Positions 47,710 through 60,237 of a DNA stretch of 64,000 nt are shown piece by piece. The translations under genes and the position numbers were made by a program. Within the stretch, counting starts at the first letter, position 1, and each line of letters opens with the position of its first letter. This DNA is from Nageia nagi (lineage: Eukaryota > Pinophyta): NCBI GenBank assembly GCA_050084985.1, contig JBITNC010000001.1, forward strand, positions 134,540,001 to 134,604,000. Direction: 5' to 3'. The notes beneath the pieces are model-generated. The model saw only the letters and a list, made by a program, of their open reading frames with translations, was not told the origin of the DNA and did no database searches.

Positions 47710-48300
47710 TATGTTAATTACATCAATAAGGCATTCAATAGGCCAAGAGACTAACTAACTTATGTCTTTCAAGTGCAACAAATGCATAGGTATACTAGAA
47801 TTAATGAATGTGATAGGAATTATTGTTGTAACATGATGAGGTTATTTCATAAGTATTTGTGTAACTAGGATACATTAGATTGGTTGGTTTAGCATGATTA
47901 TTACTAATAAAATAAAATTAGTTACATTGTATGACATTGCAAAACTCATTTGCAAGTTCATTATAACAAGTAACACATACTTCAAACATTTCATTATCCA
48001 TAAAATTAAATCCAAAGATTCTTCCATCATGTTTAGTTATATGGAACTAATGGATCAATTTCTAAGGCTTGATTTAAATTTTTAATGGAAATTATTTCAC
48101 AAAGGCGTATAGTTTGTTCTTGATTGGAGTACTACTTTCCTCTATTGTAGAGAAAGTAGATTGATAAGAATGTAAAGATTCATTGGAGTTGGTTCATGGA
48201 TAAAATCCCATGACCTAAAGTAGAGGTATAGTTGAACCAATCATGGACATATTATTCTCAACTATTTGCAATCAATTAATTATAACACCTTGCAATGAAA
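47710..48300. other. AT-rich stretch, nothing recognised
   Basis: No gene or family could be supported. Confidence 0.35.
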
Positions 48301-48327
48301 GTGTGTGTGTGTGTGTGTGTGTGTGTG
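48301..48327. repeat. (GT)n microsatellite
   Basis: A pure GT dinucleotide run of about 27 bases. Confidence 0.95.
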
Positions 48328-49834
48328 AATCTATAGCTAAATGTAATGTGAGTAAATAGAAATTACAACATTTAAATTAAATAAGCAACATACATGAAAT
48401 TGTACATTTTGCAATTTCATTTTTGCAATTGAACAAGACTTCCTTCTATCAATTTCTTCTCGCAAACAAGATCATTGAAATGATCGAGAAGTAAAATTGG
48501 ATACATATAAAAGCCATCAAAAAATTAAAGCTAGTAGAGTTTTTATACAAGAACGTTATTCAACACAATCTATAGACGTGAATTGTAAATATGGTTCTAA
48601 ACTATACATGTATTGAAGCATAATTGAAATGATATTTTCAATTAAAATAGCAATTCTCAATAATTAATATAGTGCATTGAATAGGCCTATAACCAAATAA
48701 AATGTTAGAAAATACCATAAGTTCACTATCCACTATATGATATAAAATCATATAAGTGTATCATGTACCACATGACATGTTATCATTTCAATATATGATT
48801 ATGTATCAACTGGTATATGTAAAAAATATATTATGAAATATATGATATTAAAATATCTATTCAAATAGTTCAATATAAAATATTTTATATGAAATCATAT
48901 AAATGTAACATGATATTTCATAATCATTTAAATGCATAAAACTTTATCCATGTTATTTTTCTCATTTAATAAGAATAAATTACAGTCAACCTAAAGTCAC
49001 AACACCATTGCAAGCAACTCATTTTGTATGATGTGAGGTATTGGTAACCTAGCCTATTGATAATGCACATCCAACAAGCAACATCACCATTCCAAAAAGG
49101 TAATGGACACACAAAAAAGCCTTATAATAAGAGTCTAAATAATAAATTTAATAAGATTTAAATTATACTTAAGAAATATATCCAAAAATATATATTTAAA
49201 ACCTATAAAAAAACCTAGTTAGTCCAAAAAAATGCTATTCTTAATATAGGAGAATGTTTTGCATCATAAAATAGTTCAGCTAGAGCAATTGGTAAATATC
49301 AATTATTAGTATTTGATTTAAATCTATATCAAGATTTCTAAAGTACAACTATATTTCTCACTAACTATATTTCTCACTAGATTTTTTATTTTTAGAATGA
49401 AGAAGATGCCTCCATTTCTACAATATTTACTATATGATATTGTAAACAATTAAGAAGAGCCTTATAATCCAATTTTACATAGCCATTGCATACATTTTTG
49501 TACAATTAAACCAAATAAATCTCACAAAATATTAATACCCACAACCTGAACTTCAACTAGGGTAAATAAAAATATGTTATTATTTCCTTTTGTTTTATAT
49601 GCCCATAATATATGACACACATCTATGCAATATGTGAAAATATGAAATCTCCACCAATTTTCTAAGAACATACATGATGCAAACACATCTTGAAATACCC
49701 TATGAATTTTATTAAACGAATAGCAACCTTATAGGTCTATAATATGCCCTTTTTTTCCTCTATAACTTGAGAACTTCTCTACATGTGAATACATGGAACA
49801 CAACAAAAAAATTAATATCAAACCCTTTACACAT
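48328..49834. other. AT-rich stretch, nothing recognised
   Basis: No gene or family could be supported up to the start of the duplicated block. Confidence 0.35.
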
Positions 49835-51245
49835 AAATAAATAAAATTTAAAAACCATATAAATATTTACATTGTAATAGAAAAGGGAGGTACACCTCCA
49901 TAATATGTTATTCATTTGATATCCTCTAAATGCCAATAATGTTTTTCTACCTTTGAAACAAAGTTGATGAAACAACAAATACAAGCATCTAGTAGAACTT
50001 TTAGAACATTCCAATGGAGACATTGATAATGCAAGCACCTTTACCTACATTGACATCATTTACTTGGTGTAAATATCAAAGTACAGAAGGACATATGCAT
50101 GCATGCCAAATATCATAACACTAAGTAAATCCATTGATGATTATCATCCATGGGTTATAATTAATATTCACCTATGGAATCCATCCCATTGGCAATGAGA
50201 ATTATCGAAAGACTATCCTTCAATCCAGTTCATTGCATACCTTGGGAATTTATCATCTTTGGGTTGCATATATAAATCAATTAGAAATTGGTGTAACAAG
50301 CTCAAAGTGGTAATGGGTGCTTTAATCTAGTTGACTTTGGCATTGATTTTTTCAACTTAATCAATTTTGGTTGATATAAGCAATAAATGCCAAGATTTAC
50401 AAGATAAATGCCCAAAGCATGTGGTTGAATTTGGTTGGAGGATAATAGCATCCATGAGAAATAAGTAAGCAGAAGTAGTTTCCACATTACACATGCTTGA
50501 TAAAAAATGTAACATGTGGAATTCGAGTTCTTACTTATAATAGAAATTTAAGGAAAATTGTAAAATCAACGCCCTAAAATGATTCGAAGGTTGACTTTGA
50601 GCAAATAAAATATTAACCATCAATTAAAATGTAGGGCTCTTCCTAGGAAAGGAAATGCCTTCGATGTAATAATAAAATAATAACAAGTTATAAAAACTAT
50701 CTTCTATTTGATTCTAAAATCTTAACCTAATTTGATGGGTATTTCCCTTAGCACGATGGTCTTAAGTATTTATTCGAAATTGATTATGATTTGATCTTAA
50801 GTTACCTACTTCACTGACTTCTCCAACTTTGCAATCTATATTTCTCATTATTTATGAATGATGAAAATAAAATAGTTTTTAATTTTATTTATAGTTTCTC
50901 GATGGCACACATTTCAAAGTAAATATATATTATTTATGAATGATTGCTTAAAAAGTGATGTTATGGATTGCTAATTTTAAAGCTTTTAAGAAATTTAGTA
51001 CAAAATACCATGTGTGGACGTATAGGAAATAAAGAAAAAGGATAATTCAAAAATATCTAATATGGCTAATCAATTTATGAGATTTTAATATTTTATTATA
51101 CATTCAGATAAGCCCTCTTAGCTGGGGCAACTTTTGAGAGGTTTTTCATCCTTGGGGACTAAAAAGAATTCAAGGCTTGACATTTTTAGTACTTGTGGCT
51201 AAATACTATCTAGTTCTAGCAGTTTTAGATGATGAGAAGATCTTA
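49835..51245. repeat. Segmental duplication, right copy (3' flank of UGT3)
   Basis: Matches 1-1325 in order and orientation. The match resumes at 51925-52307 (partner 2440-2770) and continues through UGT3 to about 54010. Between 51246 and 51925 this copy holds AT-rich sequence in place of the 182-bp repeat array of the left copy. Confidence 0.75.
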
Positions 51246-51924
51246 TGTGTTTAAATTACAAGACAATATAGAGAGTGATTACTAATGTATCTATAGAAAT
51301 AATATTTCAAATTTTCTTATCATTATTTTTCTTATTGATAATTTAATATTATTTTCATTTGAATAATAATATTTCTATTGAACTAGTTGTAACTAAATAT
51401 TTTCATAAATGAAAGCCTCATTGCATAACATAATACAAGATTGAACAAAAATAGAGAATAATATGTAATTTGAATAAAATAAGATAAATTAAATATATAT
51501 ATGAATTTTTTTAATATATGCAAATCATATAAAGAATTATGTTATTGAATTACAATCTCTTTAAATATAAAAAATAATGTATTACCTCTAAAGTAATACA
51601 AATATCTTGATATGACACTTCCATAAATACCCATTACTTGTTAACAAACATAATACGTGTAAAAAAAATTAAAAAAATCTTAATAACATAATTATTATCA
51701 AAAAATAAAACATTATTTATAACAATTGATATATTATTATAGTTTATTATACTCTCTTCCATAAATAAATTACTTCCATTTTCTTCATTATTATCCATTT
51801 CATATAAAAATAAAGAATATGATTTTTCTTTGTTACCATATAATTAATTCACTTAAGAATTTTCCAATACTACCTCACATTATAATTATTAATTCAAAAT
51901 TTCTTCGAAACTAAAATAATATTA
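51246..51924. other. AT-rich DNA replacing the tandem array
   Basis: Unrelated to the left copy at the same place. No gene or transposon end was seen. Confidence 0.45.
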
Positions 51925-52307
51925 CCTAATACAAATACATTAATTATTTAATTAAATAAATTATTATGAAAACGTAGCTTATTAATAGTGTATTGCTTCA
52001 AAAGACCCTAATATCTAGATATTAGAAGAATTTATGTCATCATTCGAATAAAACCGCCCTATATTACAATTAGTTTCATAAAATCCAAAATAACTAAAAG
52101 ATAACTTAACCCTTTTATCTTCTTATTTATTTTATTTATTTTTCTTTATATATATTATTGGTTGTACAATACTTTACTAACTGAATATTAGAAATGATTA
52201 AAATTTTAATAAATAAAATAAAATCACAAACAAATATAAAACACTACTATAAACTTGAACACTTGAATTGCCACCTCTTAACGTTACAAATTACGAACCT
52301 CGTAACA

Positions 52308-53828
52308 TTAATTCCTGATCTCCAACACCGTGGTTTGGCGCATATCCTGGATGAATGCCTCCAAGTTCTCCAAGGAAGAACCTCCGCCCATCACCGCCTG
52401 ACCTGCCGCCTCCTTCAGTTTTCGGGAGGTGTTCCTCGCCTCCTTCCCTTCCTCACTTTGCATCAATCTCCTCACTGCACTCTCTATCTCCTCCCTCGTC
52501 ACCAATCTCTCGTCATCCATGTCCAACTCACTGAAATCCATACCAACCTTCCAAATATCTTTTGCAATTCTGCAGTTGAGAGATTGGTCGCCGAAATAAG
52601 GCCAACCCAACATTGGTACTCCCATGCTTATGCTCTCCAGCGTTGAATTCCATCCACTGTGAGTCAGAAATCCTCCCACAGAAGGGTGCGAAAGCACCTT
52701 CATCTGCGGTGCCCAACTCACAAACAGTGCTCGATCCTTAGTTCGTTGATTGAAATCCTCCGGCCAAGCAGGAGATTCTCCATGAGCCAGATCTGAACGG
52801 AGTACCCACAGGAAGGGCTGCCCGCTTGCTTCCAGCCCCAACGCCATTTCTTCCAACTGCTGTTGGGACTTGACCGCCAGACTGCCAAAGGAAACGTACA
52901 CAACAGAACCCAGAGGGTGCGTGTCAAGCCACTTCAGACAGCTCTCGTCTTCCTCCCACATACTGCTTTGGACGGATTCATTTGTTCCTAGTAAGAAACC
53001 CGGCAGAAATACAGGACCTATGGCTACTGCTGGGCACCCGTTCACGGAAAGCGCTGCCGTGGCTTCTCTCGCTTCTAATTCTTCAAAGGTGTTGACGAGC
53101 ACGTAGTCAACCCCTTTATTCACCATTTCAGATTCATACAGAAGGGTCTTGAACTTAAGTCCGGATTCGTGCTCACGGTAGGAGGACATTAAATCGCTGG
53201 GCAATAACAGTGGTATATTCCCCGGCAGACTCCTTATAACTCTGTCCCTAGAGTTCTTCGCATCTGAAAGCATAAAAATCAGTTCCTATGTTGAAATGGA
53301 TAAAAATGGTGCCAACATTTACAGGTATTATAAATTACCTTTCACTGGAATGTGTCCCTCTGAGAGTAGCAAATGAGCTTGTTTTTGTGCGATGGAAGCA
53401 GCGGCGCAAAGAGGCCAGAAGAGAACCGTTGGCAGTCCCATATTGGCGGCCACAGAGTGGGTGCAGGACATGAAAGCGTCTGAGATGATACATGTGATGG
53501 GAGGAATAGTCAAATTGTCCAGAGCAGAGCGCAGCACCATCTCCAAGGCAGAGGGCCACAATGCTGCAATGCCGTCGATAGTTCGTCCAATTGTTGGTCC
53601 GACCGTGCGCAGCTGGGCAAGCCGTCTGGAAAAGCCAAAAATCTGAAATTGGCACGTCGGGAACATGCTCTGCAGATCCAAAAATGCGTTTGTGGTCCAT
53701 TCGGTGGAAGGAAGATGAGAAATGGATGTGCTGGGAAGCAGCTCGAAGCCTGCAAATTGACTGTGTGCAGGAAGCGGCACCAAAACCGCATGCAGAGTAT
53801 GGGTATGGATGTCTGGGCGGTTCATCAT
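52308..53828 (-). pseudogene. UDP-glycosyltransferase, UGT85-like, copy 3 (open 481-codon frame, N-terminal domain scrambled by indels)
   Basis: Exon 1 is 53828-53339 and exon 2 is 53263-52308, with a 75-nt GT-AG intron (acceptor TTTCAG restored relative to copy 2). The spliced frame is open for 481 codons. Residues 1-21 match copy 1, but about 22-40 and 45-91 are read out of frame relative to copies 1 and 2 because of several small deletions; STEW (41-44) is briefly in frame. The segment holding the catalytic His is lost (PAHSQF for PAQGHI). From residue 92 on it is normal, with Asp117 and a complete PSPG box at 347-390. A 5-base deletion near the end shifts the tail to TTVLEIRN. The TATA position is decayed. 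It is probably a pseudogene still free of stops; a gene predictor would call it a gene. Confidence 0.75.
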
Positions 53829-54010
53829 TTTCTCTGTAGCTCTCTCTCTGATAGTGATATGCTCTCTATAAGCCTTTCACAGACTGGATATGAATTTGTT
53901 TGAAACGTGAAAGGCTTGGCAAACATAGCCAACAATTCCAAGAGCGAACAACACACTTTTTGTGTTGGATGGTAGATTGCGGTTTTCATACTGCTAGATA
54001 ATAATAGAGC
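53829..54010. other. Upstream flank of UGT3
   Basis: Homologous to the upstream flanks of the other copies (AGCCAACAATTCCAAGAGCGAAC, GGATGGTAGATT). Where the others have TATAAA, this copy reads CAAATTCATATCC on the minus strand, so no clear TATA box remains. Confidence 0.5.
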
Positions 54011-56610
54011 TCAATGTGTGGTTGTCAGGAGCTAGATGATACGGCCAACTGCCAAGAATGGTCATGTTATAACTTTATCCAAAATGATAATTAAGATTTC
54101 TAATCCTAAACTTTAGTTAGAATATTTAAAACCACCTTTTGCACTATGAACGATATTGCTTATTTTTTTAAATATTATATAATAATATATTAAGAACAAA
54201 TAATATATAAACATCATTTTCATCTTAGTTGTTTTTTTCATAATCAATTTTTTTTTATGACTTTTACATCATAATATATCATAGAACACATTTCATCAAA
54301 AATTAACCTCCCAATAGATTTAGTTCTATCTTAAGTATTTTTATAATAATTTAGATTATTTTTGTTCCTTCAAATCTTTATCATATGCAAACCATTACAA
54401 CGACTCTCATAACCATGTTAGTGTTTTCAATTCCTTTTATAATACAACCTATAATTTCTCTTCTCAATCCTTCATATATATAGCAACATAGATAGTTTTT
54501 AAATAGTATGTTTATCATCTTGTAACTTTTGTTCCATTTAGGATTGAATATTTATCCTAGATCTAACACTTTTGAATTATTTAAGATGATGACCTTGTTT
54601 CAATAAATGTAACTTGACTAAAAGAAAGGATGGATCACTTTTAAGATCATCTTAGTGATTTATATAAACAAACTATATATCCTCACTTGTACTCATCTCT
54701 TATAACCTCTTCCTTTACCTAAACATCCATAGCCATCCCTTAATATTTCAATTTTAAAATGATGTTAATAGAAACACAATATTGGGCAATTAAGGGAATA
54801 CAAATTATCTTTTTAATCATGGTAAAGCTGAACAAAAAAAAAAATAAAATTCTTTTATCTCATGCATTTGAATGCTTCTATAAAACGTTTAAAAAACTCC
54901 ATCAAACTTCCTTTCCCTTATAAATCATTTCAAGATTAACATTGAAAAAAGTAACCCTTATTCATACAGCTATAAGGTCCTGGTGGATGGGGATATCGAC
55001 CTTCCTTTATTTGATCAATTTTATTGAGATTATAGGAGTCCATAGAAAATAAGGGATGGTAATTCTCCAATCTTGCCCCAACAAAAGTGGCTAAGAAAAA
55101 TCATGTGATGTTTGAACATAATGGTGAAATTTTCATCCAATGTGAGGTATTTGATAACCTTGTTAATCATCCTTATCCCAAGGACTTTTCAATTGATCCC
55201 TAACAAATCCAAACCAAGACTTAATTCCTCACTATTGATTGCAAAATCATGTACCTTTCTTGAATATAAGATTTAAGACTATTATCAAATGGGGTTAATT
55301 CAATACATGCATGGAACAAGAAACTTTAGTGGAAGGTTGTTAATTCTTCCCTCTATTTATGGTTGAATGCCTAATGGTCTAAAAATACCTTAGCTAAAAT
55401 AAAATACCAAGGCTTATGGTATGACTTACCAGCAACAAACATGATAAGCTAACCATGGAAAAGGTTTCTCTATGAATTTCAATTGAGTTATGAAATTATA
55501 ATTGAATGTTTCTTATCACTACTGAAACTATCACTTTAGAAGATTGAATCTCTCTCGAATGTCAAGCTTTATAGATCAATTAATTGAAAGAAAGCAAAAA
55601 AATAGATTAAAAAGTAAATAAAATAAACCACACAAACACTTTGTATCTCCCTTTTGGATCTTTCAAGATTTATATCATATTAGTATTTCCTATCGAAAAA
55701 TTGATTACCATGTAGCCCATCTGCATTGCATGAGGAACAATTTCAAATTATGGGTCAATGCAAGAAGTTAGGGTCCACTTTATGACTAAAAATTGGAAGT
55801 GTTTTCCTTGATTTTAAAGATTTATCACAATTGATCTCAAAATTTGAAGCACTTAGATATAGAATCTTGAAAAAGATCACACAATAAAATGTAGTGCTCA
55901 AAGTCTAGTTTTTAAATATGTAATTTATTCCAATACCTAGATGATAGAAATTAAATTTTGATAAGGATGAATAAAACAATTTTTAAAATATATTATTTCA
56001 CAACCATACCATGCACATTTTCAAAAGTATAATTTGACCTACATTAAAGTATTTTTTAAATCCTTTTGGGAAAAGATACCTAACACACTAAAGCTTGTCC
56101 TAAATATTTTTTATAATTTTTCCATGAATATTTTTTTTTTATTAATTTTACATTGATCATGACTATTATTTTAAAAATTGATAGTGTCTGGCATACATAA
56201 TTTGACCTAAACTTATCAATTTTTCAAAAAATAATTGTAGAGAATTATTTGTAGTGTCCTTGTATATTTTTTTTCAAAATTCTCAAAAAATAAAAAGTTG
56301 TTAGAAATGTAAGAAACCTTGATATTTCAAGTAGATGGACCAATTTCATTTAAAATTAATTGAAAAATATAAAATATAATCTAATTATCAAAAAAAATAC
56401 ATATTTGAAATTTGTACTCTCATTTGTAATGGGTTTTAATTTTGTGAAAAGATTCTACCAAAAACTCCATCAAATGTTTACCAAAAGTCAAATTTTCCAT
56501 AGTAATTACCATGAATATGTACTTGAAGGTCCAAGGCTAAGGGTTGGCTCACCAAACCTTTCCTAAGCCTAAATTCAATCTTAAATCAAAACCAAATAGA
56601 TTTTCAATTC
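54011..56610. other. AT-rich stretch without a recognisable gene
   Basis: Short unconserved ORFs only. A region around 54960-55480 is less AT-rich but every frame is interrupted and no family was recognised. Confidence 0.4.
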
Positions 56611-56614
56611 AAAT

Positions 56615-56755
56615 AATGAGATCCCATTATATAATGAGATCTAATTATATAATTGAATCCCTTTTATCTATAACGAGATCCTATTATATAAAATAATAAT
56701 GCCCATTGTAAAAAGAAAAGAGAATCCATTTTATAATGAGATCCTATTCCTGTTA
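56615..56755. repeat. Short degenerate tandem repeat, ATAATGAGATCCYATTAT
   Basis: Four or five variants of this roughly 20-base unit occur, some as ATAACGAGATCC or ATAATTGAATCC. Confidence 0.6.
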
Positions 56756-56919
56756 TATTTGTAACTAATAGAAACTACTTTAGGATAGGATTTTGCATAA
56801 TTTCCTCCTTTAATCTTCATACTATATTGATAACATTATGTTTTTTGCAAAAAAAAAAGTCATTTTTATCTTATGCATGTAACTCATTCAATACAAATAT
56901 TGCAGTTTGAGACCTGAGG

Positions 56920-57225
56920 TGACCATTACAATTATTTTAAAGGTTAATTATGTATTTTTTCAAAAGAAATAAGTGTTTGAAGTTATTATATTGTATTTTG
57001 AAAATTAAGGCAACCATTACAATTATTCTGAAGGTCAATTAAGGATTTTTTTAAAAGAAATGTGGTGTTGAAACTTTTATGGGTTTCCAAAAGAAATTCA
57101 TTTTGATATTTTTGTTAGTTTCAAAAGAAATATGGTGTTGAAGCTTTATTTAGATTTCAAAAGAAATACAATGTTGAAGCTTTTATGAGTTTTGAAAAAA
57201 AAAAGTGTTGCCTGCTTTTATGAGG
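56920..57225. repeat. Degenerate minisatellite, TTTCAAAAGAAATATGGTGTTGAAGC
   Basis: About five units of 45-50 bases follow two longer related units that begin ACCATTACAATTATT (near 56925 and 57010). The array sits just before the telomere-like tract. Confidence 0.6.
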
Positions 57226-57360
57226 ACTTGAGAAAGATCCCTTGGAGTTTGCTTGCATCAATGGTTGGAAATACTTTTATTTGATTCTTATTTATGGAAT
57301 TTAGTTAATGTTCAACTTTACATGATTGAAGCAAGAGTTTTTTTAATTTAAATTTAACAC

Positions 57361-57735
57361 TACACTCCACACCCTAAACCCTATTCCCTAGGCTTCCACA
57401 TCCTAATCCCTAAACTCCACACCCTAATCCCTAATCACTAAACTCCACACCTTAATCCCTAAAATCCACACCTAATCCCTAAACTCCACACCCTAATCAC
57501 TAAAATCCACACCTAATCCATAAACTCCACACCCTAAACCCTATTCCCTAGACTCTATACCCTAAACTTTATTCCTTAAACTCCACACCCTAACCACTAA
57601 TCCTCAAACTCCCCCACACCATAATCCCTACGCTCTACACCTTAATCCCTAAATTCCACACCCTAATCCCTAAACTCCACACCTTATCCCTAAAATCCAT
57701 AGTATAATCACTTATCCCTAAACTACATACCTAAT
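57361..57735. repeat. Telomere-like interstitial array
   Basis: The tract is built from variants of CTCCACACCCTAATCCCTAAA, about 21 bases, equal to three degenerate CCCTAAA units. ACCCTAA or CCCTAAA appears many times with interruptions. The plant telomere unit on this strand is CCCTAAA. About 370 bases are present, all in one orientation. It is strongly C-rich on this strand, with hardly any G, unlike its surroundings. Confidence 0.85.
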
Positions 57736-57779
57736 GAAGAGGGTTTAGAAATCATGGTGATAAAAAAATAAAAATAAAA

Positions 57780-58930
57780 AAAGAAGACCAAGGAAGGTCA
57801 TGTCACCTAAAGAAATTTGTGCAAATAGAGAGAAGGACACAAAATGAAAAAGAGATAGAAGAGCAAGGATTAAAGAACTAAATAATATTGAAGCATCAAG
57901 TTCCATGGTAATTAAGGAGGAGAACATTCAAGAGAACATGTATGAAGCAATGAATGTATATGATGCAAGTGTGGAAGAGAGAGAATACGATAAAAGCTTC
58001 AAATCTAAGTATGTCTTCAAATCCACTATTGAATGAAGCTTCAAATAAATGATTATGGATATGAATCTAGGTATGTCTTTGAATCCACCTTTGAATGATA
58101 TTGAAAATGAGAATATTGAAACATATGATGTAGATATGTCTTCAAATATATCTTTTTATAATACTAATGATATCAATTCTATTAGGAATGAACAAACATA
58201 AATAATCAATGAGATTGAAACCCCTAGTAGTTTGGATAAAAAATATGAAGATAGTTTTTTTTTTAAATTGAAAGTAATATCTTAGAGAATGCCCTTGGTA
58301 AGATATCTGAGAGGCAAATTAGGACACATGAAAAAAAGAATATATGATCAATTTTTCTCTAATAAGGAGTTAGGATTTCAATGTAACCTCATGCTGCAAT
58401 TAATGAGAATTTAAAAAATGATAAAAATAATGAAAAATTTTGGCATTGGTGTGAAAAAATATGAACCCCTAAAATAAGTTATATCTATTGTTGCTAGTGC
58501 CATGGAATCTATTAGAAAAAAGAGTTTATTTAAAGATAGGAATGTGGTACGAAGAGGCATAATGACTACTTTAGTAAATAAAACAACTTCAAAGAAAAAA
58601 TGATTGGTAACCATAATGGATATCTAAATATACATCTTAAAACTTTGCAAAGAGTCATAAAGAGAAAACAAAGTATTAAATGTGATCCAATCAACTAATG
58701 TTGGATTTTCAATTGTAGAATCCTTAGGTTTAATATGAAATTAACTAATGAGATCAAATCTTAAAATAAAAAATATTGGCCTAATAATACAAGGGTATCA
58801 CCTAATATTAGAGATGTTTTAAAATTAAGAATTGGATCAAAATATTGGAATCTCATCCAAAACACCTATTAGATATGACTCAAAATGAATTGTATTAAAA
58901 AAAATTAAATGATAAAGTGTTAAGTAGATT
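57780..58930 (+). pseudogene. Decayed open reading frame of unknown family
   Basis: Plus-strand frames give a lysine/arginine-rich start (SPKEICANREKDTK, RDRRARIKELNNIEA near 57795-57895). Acidic, asparagine-rich pieces repeat KSKYVFKSTIE and NLGMSLNPPLND, and later come RRGIMTTLVNKTTSKKK (58550-58600) and KYWPNNTRVSPNIRDVLKLR (58768-58830). The coding-like character across three frames indicates a former protein of about 350 or more residues, broken by frameshifts. The late pieces look like a transposon-borne plant protein, but I cannot name it. Confidence 0.4.
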
Positions 58931-59469
58931 TAATATTCTAGCATAAGTCAAAGATCATTTGAAAAATATTGTAGACACAAAAAATAATTCTTTTTGAATG
59001 AAATGAGTCAATTGCATTGGAATGCTTAATTCATGTTTTTTGTCTTAATTTCTAAATATCTAAATGATCCAAAAGCAAATATTCTAAAGAGCTAAATATT
59101 CCTGAATTGTAAAAATAAATCAAAATGAGCTAAAATAACTTAAACTAAAATAAAGTGCAAAAGTGGATATCTAGATATGTTCACTTAAGTTGTAAAAGAG
59201 GTATATAGATCATTGAAAAATTAGAACTCATCTCTCCTAATTAAGTATTAACTTACACACTTATGATTTTTATGCTCACATTTGTGTTGAGTATGAAGCC
59301 AATTTCATAAGCCAAAAGATGAAATAATATGATATATAATATTGTTTGAGGTAATACAATCCATATATGACCTCAAAATGTTGTGCAAACCTCATAAATA
59401 GATAGATCTTTCTAAGTACATACGAAATGAGTGGTCACATGCCTACCTTTAAATCATCTAGAGCAAATT
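58931..59469. other. Stretch without a recognised gene
   Basis: AT-rich. It may include more of the decayed ORF on the left and the start of the copia LTR on the right. Confidence 0.35.
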
Positions 59470-60161
59470 GGTGGGGTGAGAAGCTAACTGATGGGATGAG
59501 GGCCAACTAGCAATAATTAGCCGATGCATCAACTAAAACTAACCAATAAGCTGGTTAGAAAAGATGACAAGGATAATACTAGTTGACCAACTGGGCCTGA
59601 TGAACTAGTTTCGTACGTTAGAATTGGTATGTAGCACACCAGCTAGAAAATAGAGAGCATGAATGTTTGGATTAAAATAGAAAATTCTCCACCTACCTTC
59701 ATCATTAAGCCTTGGGAATCTCACCCATAGTGGAGGGGTTACCTAGCACTGTATTTGACTCATATTGGGTTTAAGATGATTTAGATTTGATCTATAATTT
59801 GAGGGCCTTGGATTGAAGGTTGCATTATGTAGTTTTAGAAGCCAAGAGCTTTGTAATAGGTGCCTCTTTGTATAAGAGCTTAGAGAGATAGTTTGAGAGA
59901 TTTGTAGTGAGGTCCAAAGTGAGTGTTGTAGAAAGGTTATGTTATTGTTTTCATTTGGAACACTTGGAGAAGTGAATACAAGGGTTGGAAGCTTCTTAGT
60001 GGATGTATCCCACATTGGGAGAACCACTTAAATCTCTCTTATCTCTATTCTGTTGTGTGATTATTTCTACTTCTCATTGCTAGTTTAAAGAGTACTTTGT
60101 TGATTTATTTTTCCAAATTCATTATGATCAAGTTTATATGACATAGATTAAACTCAACAAG

Positions 60162-60173
60162 TGGTATCAAAGC
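60162..60173 (+). other. Primer-binding site of copia element 2
   Basis: TGGTATCAAAGC, the same sequence as in element 1, two bases after the LTR end; complementary to the initiator Met tRNA 3' end with one mismatch. Confidence 0.8.
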
Positions 60174-60237
60174 TTGTTATTTTATTGGGTTTTGCTTGGT
60201 GAATCTTGTGTGGAGATTGGAACCAAGGAGAGCATTA

